Assembly (NCBI RefSeq): GCF_002224675.1
Contig: NZ_NMPZ01000032.1
Coordinates: forward strand, 1 to 39,673
Length of the DNA: 39,673 nt
Source of the DNA: Segatella copri
GTDB taxonomy: Bacteria > Bacteroidota > Bacteroidia > Bacteroidales > Bacteroidaceae
Reading direction: 5' to 3'
In this document: piece by piece, positions 24,304-30,515 of the stretch
How positions within the stretch are numbered: position 1 is the first letter of the stretch
How the letters are laid out: each line of letters starts with the position of its first letter
Program-made: the position numbers and the translations under genes
Notes under the pieces: generated by a model
Told to the model about the DNA's origin: nothing
Database searches by the model: none
The model's input: the letters and a program-made list of their open reading frames with translations, nothing else

Positions 24304-24450
24304 AATCCTTTCTCCTTTTTTAATATGGCACAAAGATACGGCAAATAATTGAAACCACCAAATTTTGAAAGAGGAATTACGGTGTTGTTTTTTGAAGATG
24401 CATTCTTTCAGGCGATGTGTTCTTATATCTTAAATTGTAAGTCCAAGTAA

Positions 24451-24546
24451 TTCGGAAATGGCGCTCTAGAAGAAATAAAGAGTGTTAAAGTTGGAAATGA
24501 AAGAGTTCCTAGCTATTATATGCAGAATAAGTTGAAAAAAACATAA
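24451..24546 (+). other. Possible C-terminal gene remnant
   Basis: A short open stretch reads FGNGALEEIKSVKVGNERV and on to YYMQNKLKKT before a stop at 24544-24546. It has protein-like composition but no start codon with a ribosome binding site, and a stop lies directly upstream at 24448-24450. It may be the tail of a gene lost when the island was assembled. The rest of the 300-base gap 24304-24603 holds only the promoter of the next operon. Confidence 0.25.
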
Positions 24547-24584
24547 ATTATGCGATAAAACATGGAGAAATAAAAATTAAATAG

Positions 24585-24592
24585 TATCTTTG
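24585..24592 (+). promoter_or_regulatory. -7 box of the sce7726-sce7725-RES operon
   Basis: TATCTTTG fits TAnnTTTG. Transcription would start near 24598, only about six bases before ATG 24604, so the mRNA would be almost leaderless unless a later ATG (24613) is used. Confidence 0.65.
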
Positions 24593-24603
24593 CCATATAA
24601 ATA

Positions 24604-25515
24604 ATGAAAATGATGAAACAGGACGTACAGACATATAATATCATGGATAGAATGCGGAGTTATTCTTCCGCATTCAGTCGTTCCCTGTTTACTGACATTA
24701 TCAAATATGGAGATTGTTCTCGACTTGATGCAATTCATGACAGATATGATGGTAAGAGAAAGAAAGAAAAAACTTATTTTTCATACTTAAAGTATCTATA
24801 TCGTCAGATTAGTATCAATTATAGGTGTGAATATGTTTATAAGAATGAGCTTATTGAACTATTGATAAAAAAATATGCCCATTCTAATACCGTCATTTTC
24901 AATGAGTTTAGAATGCAAAAGTCCATAGTTGATTTAGCAATGTTTAATGGAAACAGTAGGGCTTTTGAGATAAAGACGGAGTATGATACAACTCGTAGGT
25001 TAATAGGACAGCTGGTTGATTACACTCGTGTGTTTCAGCTATGTTATGTTGTTATACCAGCAAATATGCTAGAAACTTACGAAAAGGACATTCCTCCTTA
25101 TATAGGAATAGTCCTTATGAGAGAAAGTGGTGGTGTCTTGGAACTGGATGAAGCAAGACCTGCTGTTGAAAACAAGAATATAGATGCGGGTATGATGATG
25201 AAGTGTCTACGTACCAAAGAATATGAGAATATGGTCATTGAAGAATTTGGTAAACTTCCTGATGTGCCTTATTATGAAATGTATGAGGCATGTGAGGAAA
25301 AACTGTATGATATGCCACCAGACAAGTTACATCAATATTTCTTGAAAGAAATAGAGAAGAGAAAGAATAATATGTGTCTTTTGAAAAAGGCTCCTCGTGA
25401 GTTACGACAAATGTACCTCCAGCTAGGACTTTCTAAAGGGCAGATAGATATTCTGCAAACATATTTAAATAATCCTATAAAATCGCAGTTGAAGTTATGT
25501 ATTTCCCATATTTAA
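24604..25515 (+). CDS. sce7726-family protein with PD-(D/E)XK-like motif
   Basis: This 303-residue protein shows the nuclease-type pattern: Glu101 in FNEFRMQ, Asp110 in SIVDLAMF, and Glu122-x-Lys124 in AFEIKTEYD, followed by an RLIGQLVDYTRVFQLCYVV helix-strand. This matches the sce7726 family, which is regularly found beside sce7725-family genes. A nuclease activity is inferred from the motif only. The next gene overlaps its end by 19 bases, so translation is coupled. Sequence is strikingly AT-rich compared with 14900-22600, a sign of transfer. It is the first gene of a five-gene run that I interpret as a candidate defence operon. Confidence 0.75.
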   Translation: MKMMKQDVQTYNIMDRMRSYSSAFSRSLFTDIIKYGDCSRLDAIHDRYDGKRKKEKTYFSYLKYLYRQISINYRCEYVYKNELIELLIKKYAHSNTVIFNEFRMQKSIVDLAMFNGNSRAFEIKTEYDTTRRLIGQLVDYTRVFQLCYVVIPANMLETYEKDIPPYIGIVLMRESGGVLELDEARPAVENKNIDAGMMMKCLRTKEYENMVIEEFGKLPDVPYYEMYEACEEKLYDMPPDKLHQYFLKEIEKRKNNMCLLKKAPRELRQMYLQLGLSKGQIDILQTYLNNPIKSQLKLCISHI

Positions 25516-26438
25516 GAGGTAAACAATATGAGTTGTTGGCATTGAAAGACTTTTCTCAGATGAGCCCTAATAATGCTAAGATTGTTCCTATCATAGAACC
25601 AGTGAAAAATCAGGTTAATGGTTTGAATTCTGCATTGGAAACTATGATAAAAAATGGTATGCGCTTTGCTCTTATCTTGAATCCGAAAGATGGAGATTTC
25701 AAGAGAAATGCAGACAATTATATGCTGCCTAAACTAAAATGCTTACAAGAAGATAGAGAACATTGGATACCTGCATATTTTTACAAGAATAATGCAGATA
25801 TATTGCTTGCTTATGCAGAGAAGTATAACCTGACTAAATTGATGGTTGTTTTCCCAGAAGGTACTAATGTCCATGATAATAATATAATGGATTTCTTGTC
25901 AAACGAAAGAGTCCGGTATGTTGTTAACGGTAACTCTTCTAATTCTGCTATAGCTAAACTGAGAGCCTTGGGCAAAAATGTTATTTCGTTGGAAGACCAT
26001 TTTAACTCGCAGAATAAGAATGCTGATTATGCAAGTAATGATGATGAGTTCTTTAGTGATGATTTCTTATATTATAAAGACAATGGGTTTTATGGTTTTG
26101 CGGATTATACCGCACTTCCCAAGAACTTTGTCGAGGGAGGAATGTTGCCGTATGCAATTGCTATTCATTTGACCTACAAAAAATCAGATGAGGAGGTTTA
26201 TGTTCATCATTTTGTGTCTGATAGTAACTTAGACCAATCGAATATTCGTGGAAAATTCCGTGAGGCAGCAATTAAGATAGATCCTTTTTATAAAAATGGA
26301 GGGTATACTGAGACTGCAGCCGTTATAGAATTGGTGGATAAAGCAATTGATTCTGCAGGTTATCCAGGCTTAGGCTATATCAAGAAATTATCAATAAAGA
26401 ATCATTTAGAACTTATTGATAGGTTAATAACGGAATAA
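25497..26438 (+). CDS. sce7725-family protein (T4 beta-protein-like)
   Basis: The 313-residue protein starts MYFPYLRGKQYELLALKDFS and continues KIVPIIEPV, the opening shared by sce7725 proteins and the phage T4 beta-protein-like family. Further family-like stretches are FALILNPKDGDF, YFADYT-like FYGFADYTALPK and a C-terminal GYPGLGYIKKLSIKNHL. There is no signal peptide or membrane segment. The biochemical role of the family is unknown. It overlaps the sce7726-like gene by 19 bases, which means the two products are made together, and the RES-domain gene follows after 9 bases. Confidence 0.75.
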   Translation: MYFPYLRGKQYELLALKDFSQMSPNNAKIVPIIEPVKNQVNGLNSALETMIKNGMRFALILNPKDGDFKRNADNYMLPKLKCLQEDREHWIPAYFYKNNADILLAYAEKYNLTKLMVVFPEGTNVHDNNIMDFLSNERVRYVVNGNSSNSAIAKLRALGKNVISLEDHFNSQNKNADYASNDDEFFSDDFLYYKDNGFYGFADYTALPKNFVEGGMLPYAIAIHLTYKKSDEEVYVHHFVSDSNLDQSNIRGKFREAAIKIDPFYKNGGYTETAAVIELVDKAIDSAGYPGLGYIKKLSIKNHLELIDRLITE

Positions 26439-26447
26439 TTGGTCAAT

Positions 26448-27440
26448 ATGAAAATTTGCAAGAATTGTTTTGCTGATGTGGAAATGCAAGCTGCGGTTTG
26501 TAATGAATCCGATACCAAAGGAATCTGTGAAGTTTGTGGTCAAGAAGGTCGATTGCTTGATATAGAATACTTTTCTGATTTCTTCGAGGAAGTGTTGGCT
26601 TTGTTCGAACCTTCGGAAACAGGAACAGGAATTGCCGATTTAGTTCAACAGGATTGGGATATCTTCTCTTCAGTAGGAATTGGCACGAAAGTTTTATCTT
26701 ATTTTTTGTCATTGAAAGACTATGGCTATTCAGTTGATGATAAAGTTTCTTACTCAGCATTGATGGAGGATAAGTTGAACGTGTGGAATGTAGTTAAAAA
26801 ACAAGTTCGGGAATCAAGACGTTTCTTTGCTGATTTGTTGGCTTTTGATGAAATGAATCTTATGGAATCTAATGCTTCAATATTAGAAGGAAGCATATTC
26901 TATAGGGCTAGGGTGATACCCTCTGGAGTGAAAGAGCTGTCAACGAAAGAAATGTCGTGTCCTCCTTATAACAAGGCTACGGCAGGACGGGCAAATCCGA
27001 TGGGAATTCCGTATTTATATTTGTGTCAAGATGAAGAAACTACATATTATGAAGTAAGAGCTTTGTATCTAGATAGGTTGAGTGTAGCTCAGTTTAGAGT
27101 AAAAGAAAATTTAAATATTCTTGATTTTACATCAAAGTTGAGCTTGTATGTTGCATTCTCAAATGCGACAGAAACTTTGTCTGATGTTATTGTGAAACAG
27201 AAGTTGCTGCAGGCGATAAGCCATGACCTGTCAAAACCATTGAGACGATATGATACAGAACTGGAATATGTTCCTACTCAGTTGATTTGTGAATATTGCA
27301 AGTTGAATGGTATAGATGGAATTCGTTTTGAGAGTTCTTTGCATAAAGGTGGTATAAATCTAGTCCTTTTTGATGCAAATAAGGCTGACTGTATATCTGT
27401 TGTGAGCAAGGAAATTAAAAAAGTAGAAATTGCATTGTAA
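26448..27440 (+). CDS. Zinc-ribbon plus RES-domain NAD+ phosphorylase-like protein
   Basis: The 330-residue protein starts at ATG 26448 (MKICKNCFADVE). Residues 4-30 hold CxxC and CxxC (C4, C7, C27, C30), a zinc ribbon. After a helical middle, a RES domain begins near 150: Arg153 in IFYRARV, Glu202 in TYYEVR and Ser296-297 in IRFESSLHKGG, the three residues that give RES its name; PPYNKATAGRANPMGIPYLY is the conserved loop between them. RES proteins such as MbcT and the RES-Xre toxins break down NAD+ and stop growth. No Xre antitoxin is present here, so control probably comes from the neighbouring proteins. It lies 9 bases after the sce7725-like gene. Confidence 0.8.
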   Translation: MKICKNCFADVEMQAAVCNESDTKGICEVCGQEGRLLDIEYFSDFFEEVLALFEPSETGTGIADLVQQDWDIFSSVGIGTKVLSYFLSLKDYGYSVDDKVSYSALMEDKLNVWNVVKKQVRESRRFFADLLAFDEMNLMESNASILEGSIFYRARVIPSGVKELSTKEMSCPPYNKATAGRANPMGIPYLYLCQDEETTYYEVRALYLDRLSVAQFRVKENLNILDFTSKLSLYVAFSNATETLSDVIVKQKLLQAISHDLSKPLRRYDTELEYVPTQLICEYCKLNGIDGIRFESSLHKGGINLVLFDANKADCISVVSKEIKKVEIAL

Positions 27441-27459
27441 TATAATAGTGTTTTTGAAT

Positions 27460-28317
27460 ATGGATACAGCTGAAATCTTGGCAAACTATAAAAGTATAGA
27501 AAAGTATATATTTGGTTGGGCTTCGTCTGTGTTTACAGAGTTCAACGAATTTCAGAAAACTAAAAGTGTTTATTATTATACAGATATGAATGCTTTAGTT
27601 AATGGTATCATTGTACCAAACCCAGAAGCAAATAAGGAAATTTGTCTTTGGGCAACAAAATGGTCTCATCTTAACGATAAGGAAGAAAATCAAGCGGCTT
27701 TAAATGTGTTGCAGGAGGCTTTAAATGATGATGTCTTTAATTCTTTTGTGATTTTATCTGACGACAACCATTCTGTAAGCTTTTCAAAAGAGCAAGATAG
27801 TTTGCCTATGTGGAGTATGTATGGTAGTCATGGTGGTGGAGTTATGCTAGAATTTGATGTGCAAAAACTGCTTAAAATATATGGAGCAAGATTAATGCCA
27901 TGTGTTTATCTTAATACAGACTACTACAACTCTGTTTGTGCTAACCTGTTTGAATTCCATTTTGATGATACTTTTGAACACTTGTCGCAGCATCAGAAAG
28001 TTCTTGCAGTTTCCATTTTAACACAGATGTTTATTGGGGTAACAAAAAATCCTGCTTTTCATTATGAAAATGAAGTAAGAATTGTTGGGATAGGAAATAA
28101 ATACTTTTATGATACTGTAAGGCAAGAAGAATTTCGGGTGAAAAACGGGGTGTTGATACCATATATAAAGGAGTTTTTACCAAAGATATGTTTAAAGGCA
28201 GTTTGGTTAGGTCCTTCTATGGATAAAGTACTTTCCCAAAAAACACTACGAGCATTTCTTGATAGTCACCAAATTGGTGCAGAAGTAAAATGTTCATCAA
28301 TACCTTATCGTGGATAA
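27460..28317 (+). CDS. DUF2971-family protein
   Basis: The 285-residue protein starts at ATG 27460 (MDTAEILANYK), 19 bases after the RES gene. It shows the usual order of DUF2971: YYYTDMNALVNGIIVPN with LWATKWSHLNDKEE, then SFSKEQDSLPMWSMYGSHGGGVMLEFD and a late FHYENEVRIVG. Members are frequent in variable islands and near defence genes, and no activity is established. The GGGV loop with nearby acidic residues could be a nucleotide-handling site, which is speculation. It is probably co-transcribed with the genes before it. Confidence 0.75.
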   Translation: MDTAEILANYKSIEKYIFGWASSVFTEFNEFQKTKSVYYYTDMNALVNGIIVPNPEANKEICLWATKWSHLNDKEENQAALNVLQEALNDDVFNSFVILSDDNHSVSFSKEQDSLPMWSMYGSHGGGVMLEFDVQKLLKIYGARLMPCVYLNTDYYNSVCANLFEFHFDDTFEHLSQHQKVLAVSILTQMFIGVTKNPAFHYENEVRIVGIGNKYFYDTVRQEEFRVKNGVLIPYIKEFLPKICLKAVWLGPSMDKVLSQKTLRAFLDSHQIGAEVKCSSIPYRG

Positions 28318-28364
28318 GTCTATGAATATGAAATAAGATTTGTTTTATATAAATGATATATATT

Positions 28365-28709
28365 ATGGGATACAAAAGAAGCATGTTTCATAAGTCGTCT
28401 TCATCGCTTGGTAAGAAATTCTTGTCTGGATTAATTCTTGGTGGAGTTTTAGGTACAGCTTATGGCGCAAAAAAGATGGTAGATAAAGTTGGAGAAATCT
28501 CTAATGATGCTAAACCGACTGGTGATGAAGAAATTGGGCTAGGTTGGAAAATATTTATTCATGTATTTCTGCTGGGATGGCTTATTTTAGGTCTATTTAT
28601 AGGTATTTGGACTTTTGAAATTTTAGGTATGATTTTTATGCTACCAGCTATGATTATGCTACAAGAAGTACTAAAAGAAGATTTCTCAAGGAAAAAATCA
28701 AAGAGTTAA
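28365..28709 (+). CDS. Small membrane protein at the end of the candidate defence operon
   Basis: The 114-residue protein has a basic N-terminus (MGYKRSMFHKSSSSLGKK), a short glycine-rich hydrophobic stretch (FLSGLILGGVLGTAYG), a polar middle and a long hydrophobic hairpin (IFIHVFLLGWLILGLFIGIW and FEILGMIFMLPAMIML), then a charged tail. I see two to three membrane segments. No family is recognised. It starts 47 bases after the DUF2971 gene and is followed by a long inverted repeat, so it may close the operon. In many abortive systems such a protein is the membrane-damaging effector or an anchor; that is inference. An in-frame ATG at 28353 is an alternative start. Confidence 0.6.
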   Translation: MGYKRSMFHKSSSSLGKKFLSGLILGGVLGTAYGAKKMVDKVGEISNDAKPTGDEEIGLGWKIFIHVFLLGWLILGLFIGIWTFEILGMIFMLPAMIMLQEVLKEDFSRKKSKS

Positions 28710-28765
28710 ACATTTACAGATGCTTTTTCTACATGAAAATTGTATTCATTCTAATTTTTATAACC

Positions 28766-28806
28766 CATTACAAGAGCCTTTTTATTGAGAAAAGGCTCTT
28801 GTAATG
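28766..28806. terminator. 17-bp perfect inverted repeat ending the operon
   Basis: CATTACAAGAGCCTTTT (28766-28782) is the exact complement of 28790-28806 around a 7-base loop. No T-run follows on the plus strand, so it may be a processing or repeat element instead of a simple intrinsic terminator. Confidence 0.6.
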
Positions 28807-28898
28807 ATTGAAAAATATCTCAAAGCTCCAATGAATCCGAATAAAGCTCTTCTCTATGTGGTATAATTTGTTCGTTCAGTATGCATAATATATTAAAT

Positions 28899-29390
28899 AT
28901 GAAAGTGTTGCCTATATTGATTTTTGCTCTTATATCCATAACGGGATGTAAGAAATATGATTTTGGAGAAACTCCTGATTGGCATTACCTCATAGTCGAT
29001 GATACGTATGCGCCATCATGGGAAGGAAAAACATGGGTACATTACACTTGTGATTACGAGACACAAAACGATTTGTATGTCGAACCTATTAAATATTGTG
29101 ATTGGGTATCAGATTTTGATGTGAAATACGAAAAAATGTATGTTTCCCTTGACTCAAATAAAACAGGAAATGATAGGTCTTGTCTGTTTGTTGCGTATAG
29201 CGAAAAGACAGGACAAAATGACACATTCAAAATAGAGCAAGCCAAAGTGCATGTGCCAAGTGGGTCTTCTAGTAGTGGAGGCTCTTCTTCTGTTTTTAGT
29301 GGTCAATGCGCCGCACGAACAAAAAAGGGAAGAAGATGTAAGAGAAGAGCCTCCAAGGGTAGCATTTATTGTTGGCAACACGGAGGGTGA
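28899..29390 (+). CDS. Lipoprotein with BACON-like domain and Cys/His-rich tail
   Basis: I start at ATG 28899, which gives a clean lipoprotein signal (MKVLPILIFALISITGCKK). The middle (about 65-120) resembles a BACON-type beta-sandwich, with KMYVSLDSNKTGNDRSC and the ending DTFKIEQAK. After a Ser/Gly linker, the last 27 residues carry a Cys/His pattern (GQCAARTKKGRRCKRRASKG, then YCWQH) that resembles a short zinc-binding motif usually seen in cytoplasmic proteins. The combination is unusual. BACON domains are linked to surface adhesion or glycan binding. Its stop lies two bases from the end of the convergent pseudogene. Confidence 0.7.
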   Translation: MKVLPILIFALISITGCKKYDFGETPDWHYLIVDDTYAPSWEGKTWVHYTCDYETQNDLYVEPIKYCDWVSDFDVKYEKMYVSLDSNKTGNDRSCLFVAYSEKTGQNDTFKIEQAKVHVPSGSSSSGGSSSVFSGQCAARTKKGRRCKRRASKGSIYCWQHGG

Positions 29391-29392
29391 AG

Positions 29393-30058
29393 CTATTTAT
29401 TATATTTCAAGAAAATTGTCTTGTCACTGTTTTCCGTGTAAGCGTGAGCAAACATGAATTTTGTCGTATTTTTATATTTGCGTGGTATATAAAAATAGCT
29501 CTCGCCTATATAGTCGCCATGCTTATTGTTATGGTACGATAAAGTACAAACATTATTACTTGTAAACATATATCTATTCTGGGTCAATCCATCTTTAAAG
29601 TAAGGACACATATTTGTCCATCCCCAAGACCAAACCTCTCCAGCAAATGAGTTTACAAAAGTTTCATCTGTCTTTCTTAATTCCCAAACAGGTGTATAGT
29701 TCCCTTTATTAGTTTTACTTCCTACTTTTCCATACACTTTAAGCCCATTTATTGTTGGCTCTATTTTTTATTCGTCTCTGCTACCTGTATATTCGTTGGT
29801 GATACTGATTGTATTATCTGCTAATATGCCAATTCCCCGCCCCATAACACCATTTTGTTTATAGTAGAGCACCTCTCCGTTTGCTGAAATTGAAATGAAA
29901 GCGGTATCATTATGAATATCTTCCCATACTCCTTGGTAGTCTGCTAAAGTCATTTGTGGCTCTTCTGGGATAGTGTCCTCTTTGCTGTCACTACTGCAGG
30001 CCACAATAAAGAAAGGTGCTAGTATGATTGTCTGCACCGATAAAATCTTTTTTATAAT
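29393..30058 (-). pseudogene. Lipoprotein gene broken by a nonsense codon and start-codon loss
   Basis: On the minus strand one frame runs from about 30058 to 29393 and is interrupted only by a TAA at 29768-29770. Before it lie a lipoprotein-type signal (KKILSVQTIILAPFFIVAC) and MTLADYQGVWEDIHNDTAFI; after it the same frame continues GLKVYGKVGSKTNKG...WELRKTDETFVNSF to the end. The codon where the start should be, just before IKKIL, is ATT (30056-30058). The first ATG/GTG-type start in the frame is GTG at 30035-30037, which would remove the basic part of the signal. Together this suggests a decaying gene of about 220 codons. The family is not recognised. Confidence 0.65.
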
Positions 30059-30220
30059 CTATATATAATCTTAAATGTTTACGGTTCAAAGATAATGTTT
30101 TTATTTGATTTGGCAACCATTTTGGCAACCAAATTTTTGTTTTTATGGATAATTTGATAAAAATAATATTAAAAAGGGAGTTAATTGGGGATTTTTAAGA
30201 ATCTTTCTTCCCCAAATACG

Positions 30221-30255
30221 AAAAAAGCAGTTAAGCGATTTCTGCTTAACTGCTT
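30221..30255 (-). terminator. Rho-independent terminator of the tRNA gene
   Basis: AAGCAGTTAAGC (30225-30236) pairs with GCTTAACTGCTT (30244-30255). Read on the minus strand the hairpin is followed by six T's, and it starts 11 bases after the tRNA 3' end. Confidence 0.85.
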
Positions 30256-30266
30256 GATTTTCAAAG

Positions 30267-30340
30267 TGGACCAGCTAGGGCTTGAACCTAGGACCTCCAG
30301 ATTATGAGTCTGTTGCTCTAACCAACTGAGCTACAAGTCC
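30267..30340 (-). tRNA. tRNA with CAU anticodon (elongator Met, or Ile2)
   Basis: The minus strand gives a cloverleaf of 74 nt: acceptor GGACTTG with CTGGTCC (one T-T mismatch), D stem GCTC/GAGC, anticodon loop CTCATAA with CAT, T arm CTAGG-TTCAAGC-CCTAG and discriminator A. CCA is not encoded. The anticodon stem lacks the three G-C pairs of initiator tRNA. Sequence alone does not separate elongator tRNA-Met from the lysidine-modified tRNA-Ile, though Met is more likely. It sits at the edge of the AT-rich island, a common site of element insertion. Confidence 0.9.
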
Positions 30341-30365
30341 ATTGAATTTTTATCAAATTCGAGTG

Positions 30366-30397
30366 CAAAGATACTAGATTTTAGGCAAATAACCAAA
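30366..30397 (-). promoter_or_regulatory. Promoter of the tRNA gene (-33 and -7 boxes)
   Basis: On the minus strand TTTG (30394-30397) is followed after exactly 20 bases by TATCTTTG (30366-30373), the textbook Bacteroidota promoter. The start would be about 20 bases before the mature tRNA 5' end. Confidence 0.75.
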
Positions 30398-30436
30398 TAA
30401 AATCTTAAAAATTTTCCTTGAATCAGAAAAATAGCG

Positions 30437-30444
30437 TATCTTTG
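30437..30444 (+). promoter_or_regulatory. -7 box of the Ca2+-type ATPase gene
   Basis: TATCTTTG fits TAnnTTTG. The start near 30451 rules out translation from the in-frame GTG at 30456 and supports ATG 30516. The leader contains an alternating purine-pyrimidine stretch (GTGCGCACACGTGCGTATGT). Confidence 0.6.
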
Positions 30445-30515
30445 CACCAAATTATGTGCGCACACGTGCGTATGTACTTATTAATCGTACAAAAGAAAAG
30501 TATTTCTATTCAGAA

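Noticed and set aside
24604..25515. Restriction-modification endonuclease
   Set aside because: The PD-(D/E)XK-like motif is there, but no methyltransferase or specificity subunit is encoded nearby, and the sce7726 family assignment explains the neighbour gene better.
30267..30340. Initiator tRNA-fMet
   Set aside because: The anticodon stem (ACAGA/TCTGG) lacks the three consecutive G-C pairs, and the first acceptor pair is a normal G-C pair.
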